Source: Histoplasma ohiense (Eukaryota > Ascomycota > Eurotiomycetes > Onygenales > Ajellomycetaceae). Taken from it: 64,000 nt of DNA. Positions within the stretch are counted from its first letter, which is position 1. Each line of letters opens with the position of its first letter. A program made the translations under genes and the position numbers. Where the stretch lies: contig JAEVHH010000007.1 in the NCBI GenBank assembly GCA_017607445.1, positions 62,001-126,000 on the forward strand, in the 5' to 3' direction. The notes under the pieces are model-generated. The model was not told the origin of the DNA. It made no database searches and was given only the letters and a program-made list of their open reading frames with translations. Shown here in pieces: positions 21,187 through 33,469 of the stretch.

Positions 21187-23430
21187 AGGATAGCATTGCT
21201 GTCAAGTGAGTGTGTAGCCTGTCAAGTATTCAGATCATCTGCATAGCCAAAGTGCAATTCTGAATTCTGTCACAGCAGCTCTGTCAGATACAGAAGAAAC
21301 AGTATTGATGACAAAGAAGATCTCTGTGACATGTCACATTGCATCTGATGTGCTGCTGTGGTGATCCTCTTCAGCTGAATCTGAGCTCTGCATTCAGTGA
21401 GAAAGCTGTCAATGAGTTGTAGCAGCTTGCATGACCATCTCTGTTGTGTCATCTGCTGAAGCAGCTGTCTGCACAGCACAGCATCAAAGACACTCTGCAC
21501 ATCCATTGTGACCATGAATACCTCCTTGTTTTGTGTGAAGGCTGTCTCTATCTCATGAGTGAAAGCAGCTATCAGATTCATTGCTGATTGTCTGAGCAGC
21601 ATCTCTTCATGCTGTAAGCTGACTACACCATGAATGAGTGCTGTGTACATCAGTCATCTTGCAACAATGCATTTCAGTCTCTTGAAGATTACTGAGAGAA
21701 GAGTAATGAGTCTTCAGAAGTGGATCAAGCTTCTGTCTCTCTTATCTATCTTGAATATCATTGTCATCTCTGTCAGCTTTCAGATTTGTGAGAAGTGACA
21801 GAGCTGAAGACAGCAGTTGTATAGCTGCTGTACAAAGAGAGATATATACTGTCAGCATGTCTTGAGCAGCTGCACTGTGATTCCATCTGTGTCTGAAGAG
21901 ATACTCTGTACTTCAATGATGTTGTGCTCTACCTTCTCCATCTCAATTCAGAGATCTCAGAGCAGGTTTCTCATGCTGCTTCAGTGCTCATCATTCAATA
22001 AATTGTATTTCAGATCATTGACTGAGTTGTATTGCTTCAGAATGACTTGCTGAAGTATCTCAGCTTTGATAACTGTCTCTTCTATAATCTGATCCTCAAT
22101 CATCAGAGAGAGTGCTCTGAGGTTGAGTTTCAGTTCATGTCATGCTATCACTCAGTACAGATCTCTGTCATCTCTGATCTCATTGATCATCTGTCTTCAG
22201 TATACACACTTGATCTTACACACTGTGTTCTTGAACTGATGCTTTGCAGTCTCTGTCTGATGAGTGGTGAGCTCTTGATGCACTCTTCAGCAGTCTGCTG
22301 TTCATCAGAGAGCTGTAGTCTGTTCTTGTTGCACTGACTTGCTGACTGTCTGAGCTGCAGCTAGAAGATTCTGAGTGAAGCATTGAGTCAGATTATCAAG
22401 CTGTGCTGCATTCTCAACTCTATCTGAGTAAGATATGTTCATCATGAGATCTCTGACAAGATCTGCAAAGAGCTTCAGCTGAGAGTCTGTGACTTTGATC
22501 TGAGCTCTGCTCTGCTGTGTCTGAGGTGTTGTTGGCAGTATAGTAATCATAGACTGATGATCTGAGCTGCAGTGTAAATCTTGACACACTGAAATGAAAG
22601 CAAAGACTACATTGAAGAAGATGAGATCAATCACATAATCTGCTGCATGAGTTGAAATATCTATCTCTTTCACAAAGTCCATCTCATATTCACTGACTCA
22701 CCGAACAAGCTCCTCTTCTTGGTGCAGATTTGCTGCCTCTGATTCAAAGACATCATGTTATACATTGAAATCCCCATCTACTAGACAGTGGGCTGGTGAG
22801 CTCAAATTGATCAGATAGTCCATGACTGTGTCTGTCTCAGACTGTCTGTACACATTGAGAATGTGGCAATCATTGACACTGATTCACAGCAGATCTCTGT
22901 TTTGTATAGATTGATGTTGCTGTGCTCTTATTTTTGAATCTTTGTGTATGTATATCATGATTCAGAGCCTCTTCTCCTCTTACTGCTTCAGATTAGTGTC
23001 ATTTCAGTGATCTATGAATGCAAAGCACTCATATGCTGAGTGATTAAAAGTCTTGATATCAGAGTGTGTGTAAGGCTTCTGTATACAGATCACTTCACAG
23101 CTCTGTTTGAAAGCAAGCTGTAGAGCTGCTGTGTGACAGAGAGTTGCTCTGATTGTATTTACTCAAAAGATCTGCAGAGAATGATTTTCCTGCTGATTGT
23201 TTCTGCAGTGTCAGTCACATTGCTGATGTTGATGTTTTAGTATAAGAAATCACTTAATAAGCTGCTGTCAAAGTTCATCTGTGAGATGAGATTGAAGAGT
23301 CTCAGATCTGTTGTCTGCATGCTGAGACTAAACTGTTTTTTGACTGCTTGGCTATGCTGTCACTCTGCTGTGTGAGCTGAGCATTATCTGATGTGAGTCA
23401 TCTGTCAGATGGCATTCTCTTCACTGATGA
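21187..23430 (-). pseudogene. LINE-A ORF2: APE endonuclease and RT N-terminal part, degraded
   Basis: Read leftward from about 23430: endonuclease blocks ATLCHTAALQLAF, CEVICIQKPYT, HCLVDGDFNV and CSSDHQSM, then RT with FMVTMDVQSVFDAVLC (near 21510), LLQLIDSFLTE, SPILFLLYLTELL and, at about 21235, GYADD. These are the ordered motifs of a Tad-clade LINE. The reading frame is broken by many TGA codons and is cut by LINE-B right after YADD. Confidence 0.87.
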
Positions 23431-23439
23431 AGCTCTGAG

Positions 23440-24973
23440 TAGTCATTCACTTGTGAGATGCTAGTCTGATGAGCTGTGTTGACTGAGTTGATTGAGTGGA
23501 TGATGTAGATATCATCACTGTGATCATTGATGCTGACTGTGTTGATGATGATTGCTGCTTCTGAATGTCTCTGTGACATCTGTTGTCAAGACAGTGGACA
23601 GCTGTTAGCTTCTTTTGAGTTAGATATCTGAGAATGCTGTTCATGTGTCTGAGTGTGGCAGAGCAGTGCTGATGCTCAGCTGGGTAGAGTTGACAGCAGT
23701 TGACACACTGTGATGCTTTCTTGCACTTCACATCTATTGATCTCTTGTGCTGGCTTATGAGCTTGCTGCAGTTGGAGCATCTCATCAGTTGTGCACACTT
23801 TGATGAGTGACAGTATCTCTGGCATTCTGAATCATATCTCACTGTCAGTGATCTTTTCTCAATGAGTCTGACCCTCTCACTGATATTGAAGAGTGAGAAG
23901 TCTTTCACTGAGATGAGAAAGAAGACAATTCATATAATTTTCTCTGTCTTGAGATTCACTTCATATTGCAAAAGTTGACAGCTCACTGATTTTATCTTTG
24001 TCTGAGTCAGAATCTCTCTCTCAATTATTTTGTCTGTGGGGATTCTAGTTTCTTCCCAGTTCTGAACAAATTCTGAGATCTCTGAAACAGTATAATTGTA
24101 CCACTACTCTGATAGCTGAATCTCTGTGGTGTCAAGAACTTCACAGAGAGTAGTCACTGTCTTCTCAGTGATCAGAGCATTGTGTATGTCTCTGTTGCTT
24201 AATGTGATCACTCAATCTGTTCTGATGAGCTTCATCTTCAGCATATTAGCCATATCTTTCATTCTCTGAATGTTTGCAACAATCATCTGCTGCACAGTAT
24301 ATGGCTGCAGCTGAGTAATTCATTTCTCTGACTGAAAAGTGATGAGAATTTGTGAGTTCTTCTACTGTTTTGTGTTCTCTGTGAGACTTCTTGACTGACT
24401 GATGTTCTTGAGCTGCAGACTGGCTCCACTAGCTCTGTCAGCTGAGAAAGCTGCAGTCTTGACAGAGATAGCTTCAGAAAGAGTAGAATTTTTCTTCTTC
24501 TGTATGATATCTACTCAGATAGTCAGCTCTCTTGCAGTTGTTTTTGCTGAATTTGACTGTGAGTGAGTATCTGAAGCAGCACTCTTTCTCAGAGTTGATG
24601 CTGTGCTCAGATCTGCTGTCACATATGTGATGAATCTTTTACAGAAGATTTGAACAAAGTTCTGACTGACTGACTGCTTCTTCTTCTCAACTCAGCTGTT
24701 CAGAGTTCTTGTCAATCTGATGAGAGTCTTCTGCTGCAGATTCTGTTGCTGTTGAGCCTTCTCAAACTGCTTCTATAGCTGAGAGATGGCTGTGAAGATA
24801 CTGTCACTGACTTTTTTGAGAACTGAAGAAGACATTGTAACAGTTTTTCTCTGTCTCTTGTCAGTCTTTTCAGTAACAAAATTGACTGGTGACTCTAGCT
24901 TCAGTGACCTGGTGTAGGCTGTGTCAATGTCCTTGAGTGGATGGAAGGGTGTTGAGAGCTCCATGACCACTCA
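23440..24973 (-). pseudogene. LINE-A ORF1 (gag-like, CCHC zinc knuckles), degraded
   Basis: Starts near 24970 (MVMELSTPFHPLKDIDTAY). The middle is Gln/Ser/Thr-rich and probably coiled. The C-terminal part (23900-23650) has a Cys/His cluster CQRYCHSSKCAQ, CSNC, CVNCCQLYPAEHQHC, typical of LINE ORF1 RNA-binding knuckles. Upstream 24974-25121 is the 5' UTR. Confidence 0.8.
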
Positions 24974-25134
24974 ATCTGTGCAGTACACACACATGGAGTA
25001 ATCACAGAGGGTGTGTGATGATGTTGAATGGGTTGAAGGGTTAAAATTATATGAAAAACAGTTAGAAAATGGAAAAATTCAAATGTACTCCTATGTTTGT
25101 GGGTAGTTGTAAGAATGTTTTTTTTTGAGTTTTG

Positions 25135-25360
25135 TGGTTACCACACAGAGCATTACTGTTGAGAAACACTGCATCAACACAATTCTAGATTGACTAGAAC
25201 AACAAACTATAAATAAATTGCAAATATTTCTAGAATTCATCAATTTCTATCATTGATTCATATACAAGTTCTCAATAATAACAGCACCTCTGATCAAATT
25301 GTTAAAAGATTACAAAACAAAAAGAGAGAAGAATAACACATCTGTTCAGTTAGATGAAAA
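25135..25360 (+). pseudogene. B1 RT continuation
   Basis: Resumes after LINE-A (GTGGTTACCACACAGAGC). It matches the reverse complement of B2 at 42000-42210 and is cut at GAAAA (25356-25360) by A2r. Confidence 0.85.
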
Positions 25361-25894
25361 TGTAACAGACATACTTCGATTAACGATTTGATACTATTCT
25401 AATTACAGATTACAAATTGATTAAGAAAAGAAAGAGAAAAGAAATCAGAAGAAAAGGTTGTATGAAGAGGGTTCTTATAGAGGGAAATTCAGAGCAGAAG
25501 AATATCAGAAGCTGCTCCACAGTGAAGTGCAGAGCAGAAGAACATTAAGAGATATATGTAAGAATCATTAGAAACTACATAAGCACAGAGCATGAGGTGA
25601 GAAAATCATTGAGAGCTATGTAAAAGAATTGTTAGAGACTACACAAGTGTAGAACACAGAGTGAGAGAACATTAAAAGCTACACAGAAGAATCATTAGAG
25701 ATTATATGAGTGCAGAGCATGAAGTGAAAGAACATTAAGAACTACATGAAAGAATTGTTAGAAACTACACAAATGCAGAGCACAGAGTGCAAGAACATCA
25801 AGAATTACATGAGATCACAACAGTCAGAAATGAGTAGATGCAGAAGAGAAGTTGATTATGTAAGTTAATTACTAACAGATGCTAATCTGTCACA
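25361..25894 (-). repeat. family A LTR, A2r 3' LTR
   Basis: 534 bp, TGTAACAGACATAC...CTGTCACA, containing 63-bp internal repeats. Confidence 0.9.
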
Positions 25895-28800
25895 TTATCC
25901 TTCTCTACTGAGATGAATGAGAACTCATAGATGTTGAGAATGATGATGTTCTTCAAGATGAACACAGATTCCCAGATCAGACAATCATATTCTATTCATT
26001 TGATAAGATATTCACAGCAGCAGCAGTTGATTCTATTGTCAAGAATTGCTTCAATTTCTCACTTGAGTTTGTTGTCTTCTTCTACAATGACAGATGACTG
26101 TCAATCAGAGATCCTCTGTGAGAGGAATGGATTCTTAGCTGCAGATTGGAGCAGGTTTGTATGAAAGACATTGTGAATGTCAGATGAGATGTTGAGTCAA
26201 TAATTGTGTGTGTCTAGCACTTTCTTCACCATATATTTGATGTGATGATAATCTAGTGTATACAAGAGGTGGTCTGTTTTTATGTTCTTGAGATTCAGTC
26301 AGACTTTGTCTTCTACATAATATTGAATTACAGAACTTCTTCTGATGTTTGTTTGATTTTCATAATCTTACTGAATACTGATCATTGAAGTTTCTGCTCA
26401 TTCACAGACTTTCTTCAACTTGCTCATAATATTCTCTGCTGTCTGTATGAAGCTGTGGGTGTATGCAGTTTCTCAGAAAGTCTCAGAGAAGTTCAGAATC
26501 TCTAAGTTGTATCTGTATAGAAGAAAGAATGAGCTTACATCTGTCATAGCAGAATCTCAACTGTTAATTACAATCTCAATATATGACAGCAGATTGCTTC
26601 AGTTGTCTTGTACATAATTGCAGAACTTATGAAGAATATTCTTTACTGTTTGTATCATTCTCTCAGTAGCTTCATCAGTCTCTGAATGATATGCTGTTGA
26701 TAACTTTTGTTTGATTTTTAATAATTGGCATATGCAGGCTCAAAGTGCACTGATGAATTGACTGCCTCTATCTGACACAATGAATGAAGGCAGACTGTGT
26801 ATACAATAGAACAGGCTTCTGATGAAGACATCTGCAACTACTTCAGCATTCATCTTGTCACAGAGCTGTAGTATTACATCCTTGCTGAGTCAGTTGACAA
26901 TGACTAGAATGTTTATAGAATCTTCACTTTTGGATAAGAAAACTGCAAAATTGATAGCTATATCACATCAAGTTCAGTTGAGAACAGATAGAGACTTCAG
27001 TATCTCTTTTTGATGTTCACATCATATCATCACTGAGCTGCAGTGATCACAGTTGCATACAAACCAGTGTATATTTTTTGACATATCTGATCAGTAGAAT
27101 TCTCAGACAATGATGTTGTATATGATTTTGTATTCTGAGTGTCTGATCATCAGTGAGTCATGAATTTCTTGCATGATCTGTGTTTGTAGAGATTCTGAAT
27201 TGAGAACTCATTGTCTATCTTGAAAGCATAAGCAATTGTCATTGTCAATTGAACATGCTGAGATATCTGTTCTTGAGTATACATCTGTGAGGAATCAAGA
27301 TACTTTACTTTGTACAGCTTTGATGACTTACTGTCAGAATTCATCTACTTCTGCTGCTAGTCTTCATTGTTCTTCAAGTGAGAGTTCTTGAGCTTGGGAC
27401 TGATTGATATGTACATGGGGTTTGTCTGGTTGTGTAGGACTTTCTATGATTGCAGAGTTGATTAATCAATGCTCTCAGTGTTTCCATCTGTCATCTAAGT
27501 CATCAGATGGTATATCTTGTTCTTGATGAAACAGAGCATTCACAAGAGTGTTCTCTACTTCAGATCAGTAATAAATTGTGAATGAAAAATAGCTAAGAAA
27601 CAATGATCAATACATATATCTCTCAGTGAGCTTACAAGTGATTGTGAAGTATTCTAAGTTCTTATGATCAATAACAATCTCAAACTTCTCAACACTCATA
27701 AGTTCAGACTCTCATTTCTTGAGACATTGTATGATCACTAGAAGCTTCTTGTTGTAGATCTTGTAGTTGCATTCAGCAGACAACATCTTTTTCAAGATAA
27801 AGGCACAAGATCATAGAACATCTTTGTTATTGTATTGCATTAGTACCTCATCTACTATATAATTCAAGATGTCTGTTTCAAGAATCATATGCTTATCTGA
27901 ATCAAATGATTGCAGCATTGAGATGTTTGTGAATATACACTTCAGCTTTTTGAATGCTGCATCTGCTTTGTCAGTCCATTGAAATACAGCATCTTTTCAG
28001 ATCAGATCTGTCAGTGATTGTACAATATCAGAGAAGTCTTTGATGAATCTTTGATAGAAGTTGACAAATTCTAGAAAGCTTCTAGTCTCTTTTATCAAGA
28101 CTGATGCCTCTCAGTTGAGAATTGCTTCCACCTTCTTAGAATCCATACATATGCCTTTTTCAGCTTCAATGATGAATTCTAAGTAGATTATAGACTTGAT
28201 CTTGAAGTTGCATTTGTCAATGTCCACTTGCAGTCCAGCTTTTCATAGGTGATCAAGCACTTGTCATACATATTTACAGTGCTCAGTGAGCAATCCATCA
28301 GTGAAGATCAAGATATCATTCATGTACACTGAGGTGATCTCATCAAGCAGATCTCATAGAGCTCAGTTAATGTATTTCTGAAACATACTTGAAGCATTTG
28401 CTAATTCAAAGAGAGTCACTGTTCATTTGTATAATCTGTAACATGTACAAAAGACAGTTAGCCATTTGTCATCTTCATTAATTCTTATCTTGTAGAAGGC
28501 TGCAGAGATGTCAAGTTTTGTAAATCATTTTGCTTTTTCTATTCATTCAAATATTTCATTGATGAGTGGGAGAGAGTATCAGTTCTTTCATGTAATCTTG
28601 TTGAGTTCTTGATAGTCAACACAGAATTGTAAGTCTTCTTCTGATTTCTTCACAAACAGTACAGATGCTGCAGCAGATGAGTTGCTAACACAAATGAAGT
28701 CTTTATCTAGTAATTCATTGAGTGTTTTTCATAGAACAAGAAGCTTGTCACATGATATGCTGTAGAGAGAATCTCAGAGCAGTTGTGAGTTCTTATCATC

Positions 28801-29150
28801 TTTTTTGATGAGCTTGATTGTATGATCTATACTGAGTTCTCAGTGAGGGGGAAGCTTTTCAGCTTCTTTTTCATTGAACATGTCTGTGAAGTCTTTGTAC
28901 AATTTGAGTAGTTTCTTGCACAATTTCTTGAAATCTCTGAGTTCTAACTTTTCTAACACTTTTTTGATATCTGTCATGCTAGCAGTGAACACTTGGACAT
29001 TCTTCTTCTCATATGCTTGATGAATTAGTAGTTTGTACACTTCTGCTGATATCTGAATGAGATCAGCAGTTCTATTGACATTCTTCTTATAAACACAGTT
29101 ACCTTCTGAGAAAATAAGACAGTGGTTGTATACATTCAACAAGGTTCCAA
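25895..29150 (-). pseudogene. A2r pol: RT, RNase H, integrase, chromodomain, degraded
   Basis: Read leftward from 29142: MLNVYNHCLIFSEGN, then RT with SSAAASVLFVKKSEEDL. The catalytic box YMND sits at 28315-28326, where the first Asp of Y-x-D-D is Asn. RNase H is near 27600-27900. The integrase core contains SLPSFIVSDRGSQF and STAYHSETDEATERMIQTV (about 26600-26800), and a chromodomain abuts the LTR. Stops are mostly TGA for Arg or Trp. Confidence 0.85.
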
Positions 29151-29160
29151 ATTCTGTGAG

Positions 29161-30545
29161 CTATGATAGACTGAGTATTAGATTGTACTCAAGATCTTGT
29201 ATTTCATATACATATACATTCTTTTTCTCATATCCTTCTACATCAACATTAAATCTTATCATATTGTAGGAGGCAGATTCTCTGGAGCTTTCAAATCCAC
29301 TGAGCTTACACAGTTTGAGAAAGAGAATATGCTGAAGCTTATGCTTCTCAATCAGCTGAATGTCTATAAGAGTGTAGTGAAGAAAACCACTGTCTATCAT
29401 TGCTTATACATTGATTAAGCTATTTACAATGACAGAGATTATGATTGTGTTCACTTGTATCTTCTGCTCAAATCTTCAGCTAGTTTTTTGCTTCTTGAAC
29501 TTTTGTCCATGTTTTAAAGTGAGAGCTTGTCTTTTCCCTGTTTTTGCTTGTCCACGGGCAATGCAGTGTTCATGTGTGTGGGGGGTTTGCTTGGAGTGAT
29601 TGCATTTGAATATTGATTCACAAAGTGCTCTGGCTTGTTGCAGTGTATGCAGACTTCTCTGATGATTCAGTCAGCAGTGTTCTTCTCTGAGATGTTAGAG
29701 ACTCTCAGATGACTTGCATTCATATATGAGACTCAGTTCATTGATTCTGATTCAGAGATGGGGAGTACTGCAGAGTGGTTTGAAGTGTACACATTCATTC
29801 AGTAGAATCCTCTACAATTTTGAAGTGCATGAAACTGAGACAGATTGTTGTCCAACAGATGAAGATCAGCACAGAATTTGCTGTATATTGAAGATTTCAG
29901 ATGCTCTACACTTTGATTATGCAACTGAAAGTTCAAGTTCTTGAACAGTATATTGATCTTGACAGCATCATCTCAGTCTTACTCATCTGCTTCTAGAAGC
30001 TTGTGATTGAATTCAGAAAGATAAATTGCCAACACAACATTCATCTGATAAATTTGATTAAATCAGTCTAACATCTTGACTTGAAGTGTAGAATCAAGAA
30101 AGAGAGAGTTAAGTTGTTGAAAGACTAGCTCTGACATACACTGATGATTCTGACAATGACTTATTCAGAGTTGGAATTTTGCTAACACATTGCCATTCAA
30201 TCTGCTATGAATATACCACACTTGATTGGATAGCAAGTCTATTGCTTGTTCATCAATGTTCAATTTGATGTTCACTTTTGACTTCCACATGAGGTAGAGT
30301 GCTAGATCTCTCTCATATTTGTTGAGGATTGAGAGCTTCTCTCTTGGGAGCTTTTCATGAGGTGTGGGTGTAGAAGAAATGATGAATGTGGAAGTGCTCA
30401 TCTCAGCAAGTCATCATTGCAATTCAGTCATCTGTAGCACTTGCTGCTGAAGAATACTTCATAGATCTAAGTTGTTGTCTGCTGTGTTCAAGTGCAGTGG
30501 GTGTTCATAGAATTGTTTGTAGTTCATTTCAATATCTAAGAACAT
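29161..30545 (-). pseudogene. A2r gag and protease, degraded
   Basis: gag starts at 30545 (MFLDIEMNYKQFYEHP). A zinc-knuckle region lies near 29620-29700 (the intact form CIHCDKSEHFVNQC is seen at 49455-49500). The protease has MIDSGFLHYTLID (29400 leftward), the DSG catalytic motif. Confidence 0.82.
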
Positions 30546-30597
30546 GTAATAATAATAAAAGAAAAGAAATACTTGTAGACACTCAGTCCTCTCACAG

Positions 30598-30667
30598 ACA
30601 CTATTCACAGTGTTGCAGCACTAAGCTTGATCAAGCTTCTTTGTGAACACTATTCACAGTGTTACAG
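30598..30667 (-). repeat. A2r leader: palindrome between two 21-bp repeats
   Basis: ACACTATTCACAGTGTT-CAG occurs at 30598-30618 and 30647-30667. Between them AAGCTTGATCAAGCTT (30623-30638) is a perfect 16-bp palindrome. The layout recurs in A3r (palindrome at 48044-48059) and, mutated, in A2f and A3f. Confidence 0.8.
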
Positions 30668-30902
30668 TTTATAGACACTCAGACCTTGTAGAACACAGTC
30701 AATTGTGTTTCAGACACTTAGACACAACAGTCTATATAACTAACAATAAGAGCACTTGAACTCACAAGAAATCTCTTGTAACAACTAGACACTCAGATCT
30801 GTAAACAACACACTCAAGTGTAAGAACTGATAACAACACACTCAGATGTAAGAACTAATAACAAAGCACTCAGATCTTAAACACAGAAGAATCAATTCAT
30901 AA

Positions 30903-31436
30903 TGTAATGAGTGTACTTCAATTAATGATTTGATACTATTCTAATTACAGATTATGAATTGATTAAGAAAAGAAAGAGAAAAGAAATCAGAAGAAAAGAT
31001 CATACAAAGAGGGTTCTTATAAAGAGAAGTTCAAGACAGAAAAATATCAGAAGCCACTCCACAGTGAAGCACAGAGCAGAAGAACATTAAGAGATATATG
31101 TAAGAATCATTAGAAACTACACAAGTGCAGAGTGTGGAGCAAGAGAATCATTGAGAGCTACACAGAAGAATTGTTAGAGACTATACAAGCACAGAACACA
31201 GAGCAGAAGAATATTAGAAGCTACACAGAAGAATTATTAGAGACTATACAAGTGCAGAGCACAGAGCAGAAGAACATTAAGAGTTATGCAGAAGAATTGT
31301 TAGAAACTACACAAGCACAGAGCACAGAGCAGAAGAACATTGAGAGTTACACAAGATCACAACAGTCAGAAATGAGTGGATGCAGAAGAGAAGTTGATTG
31401 CATAAGTTAATTACTAATGAGTGCTAACCCATCACA
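30903..31436 (-). repeat. family A LTR, A2r 5' LTR
   Basis: 534 bp, TGTAATGAGTG...CCATCACA. 63-bp units start at 31202, 31265 and 31328. Confidence 0.9.
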
Positions 31437-31441
31437 GAAAA

Positions 31442-33469
31442 CTGCAAACACACAATTTTGCAGTTAAAAGAATGCTTTACAAAAGCACTGTTGTTGATTC
31501 ACTTTGATCCACAGTGAAAACTCTGTATAGAAATGGACAGATCTGATGTTGCAATTGTCACAGTAATATCACAATTAATGAATGATGATCACTGACACTC
31601 AATTGTGTTTTGGTCTAGAAAGCTCACAGAAACAGAAAGATGTTATCAAATATATGATCTAGAAATATTGCTGATTGTAGATGCTTTCAGACAATGATGT
31701 CACTATTTATATGATAGCAGACACTCAATAACTGTTTTATCTGACCATGTCAATCTCCAGCACTTCATGACAATGAAGCAGCTAAATAAACATCAGATTT
31801 GCTGAATGGAAATACTCTCAGTATTTGATTTTGAAATAGAGCATCATTTTGAGAAAAATAATCTCACAGATATATTAAGTTGTTGCTCAGATTTTGTAAA
31901 ACATGCAGCTTTTTTGATGAAGCTCTCTACTCTGCAAGAGAAGCTGTATAAGAGGATCTTTAAGTCACTAAAGACAAAAGAAAATACAAAGTTAGATCAA
32001 TGTATCAAAATGATGTGAAAAAATCTGTAAGTTAATAAAAATTATTGAGTGAAGAGATCTGTAGTTGTTGATGACAACAATCTCTGCAGAATAAAGAATG
32101 CATCTGTGAATGAGAATAAAATTGCAGATATTACAGAGTTAAATCTAGAGACTCTGATATCACAGATTCTAACTGTTAAGATATTTGAATCTGAGACAGT
32201 CTATTGCAAAGAGATAGTTGAATCTATCATTGAACTCTTACTGCAGATTTAGAATAGAGACATCAGCACATCTGAACTTTGCAGAAGATTAGAGATGAGT
32301 GATACTAGTATAGATAATCATTTGATCTAAACAGTAGATAAAGATGATCTGCTCAGAAAAGATGATAAAGTCTACATACTACAAAACAAAACTGTAAAAC
32401 ATAAAATAATGAAAATGAATCACAATGATCTTCAAGATAGCCATTTTGAATGTGACAAAATCATCAAAGTAATCAAATACAAGTACTTGTGACATGATAT
32501 AAGTGATGAGATTACAGAATATGTGAGAACTTGTGATGTTTGTCAATATGTCAAGATACTGCAGCACAAGTCATATGGGTTGCTACAATCACATTTAGTG
32601 TCAGATAAGAAATGACATACAATTAACATGGACTTTATTGAAGATCTGTCAGATAATAAAAAGAGAAGTCAAATCTATAATGCTATTGTTGTATTTATTG
32701 ATTTATTCATCAAATAAGTCATAATTGTGTCCACATCTTCAGAGCTAGATGTAGAAGAACTTATGAATATTATTGTATAAAGAATTATAAAGAACTTTGA
32801 TCTATCTGCAAACATTATTAGTAACTGAGATTCATTAATAAATAGCAAGTTTTGATTAACATTGTGTTATCTGTTTCATGTCTGATGAAAATTATCAACA
32901 GTATTCCACCTGCAAACCGACGGCCAGACAGAACAATTGAATCAGATGATTGAATATTATCTTCACACATATTGCAGCTATCAGCAAGATAATTGAATAG
33001 AATGAATTCCTCTGACACAATGAGCATATAACAACATCTTCCACACATTGATAAAAATGACATCATCTGAAGCAATGATTGGCTGACCAACTGAACTTTG
33101 CATAGATGTGGAACTCTCAAGCATGGATGTATCAAAATCAGTGATGAAATAAGTGAAACAGATAAAGTAAGCAGAGAATAAGATCTGAAAATATCTGAAA
33201 GCTGTCAAAGCAGCTGAGAAAAAGTATTATGATCAGTATCATATATCAAAAAGCTTTAAAATAGAGAACTGAGTAATGCTGCATGCAAAAAATATATCCA
33301 TCTTACAACTCTCACTCAAACTAGATCATCAATTTTTGAATCTCTTTCAAATAATTGATATCTGTGATATGCAGATGTACAAACTGAAACTCATACTGTA
33401 ATATAAAGAAATTCATTCTGTATTTCATATTTCTCTTCTCAAATCTTATCACACACACGACAGACAAAT
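31442..33469 (+). pseudogene. B1 RNase H and integrase, degraded
   Basis: RNase H end: SDHVNLQHFMTMKQLNKH and FDFEIEHHFEKNN (31740-31870). Integrase: CDVCQYVK zinc region near 32530, core near 32620-32960 with a TDGQTE-like block, then GPY/F-type IHSVFHISLLKSYH at 33410-33455. It aligns to the reverse of B2 39900-41990. It is interrupted at 33470 by the family C-derived segment. Confidence 0.85.

Larger units (their letters stand above)
12787..25121 (-). mobile_element. LINE-A: Tad-like non-LTR retrotransposon inserted in B1, hosting LINE-B
   Basis: Bounded by the 13-bp duplication TTTTTGAGTTTTG (12774-12786, 25122-25134); the target sequence is seen uninterrupted in B2 near 42200. The element reads leftward: ORF1 at 24970, ORF2 with endonuclease, RT and RNase H, and a (CAAA)n tail seen as (TTTG)n at 12787. 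It contains LINE-B (17990-21173) and a tandem copy of its own 3' end (12787-15278 and 15279-17717). All frames are broken by TGA codons. Confidence 0.9.
25361..31436 (-). mobile_element. A2r: complete family A Ty3/Gypsy chromovirus in B1
   Basis: 6076 bp with 534-bp LTRs at 25361-25894 and 30903-31436 and the 5-bp duplication GAAAA (25356-25360, 31437-31441). Order in its own sense: LTR, structured leader, gag, protease, RT, RNase H, integrase, chromodomain, polypurine tract, LTR. No accessory region lies between the chromodomain and the 3' LTR. Confidence 0.92.
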
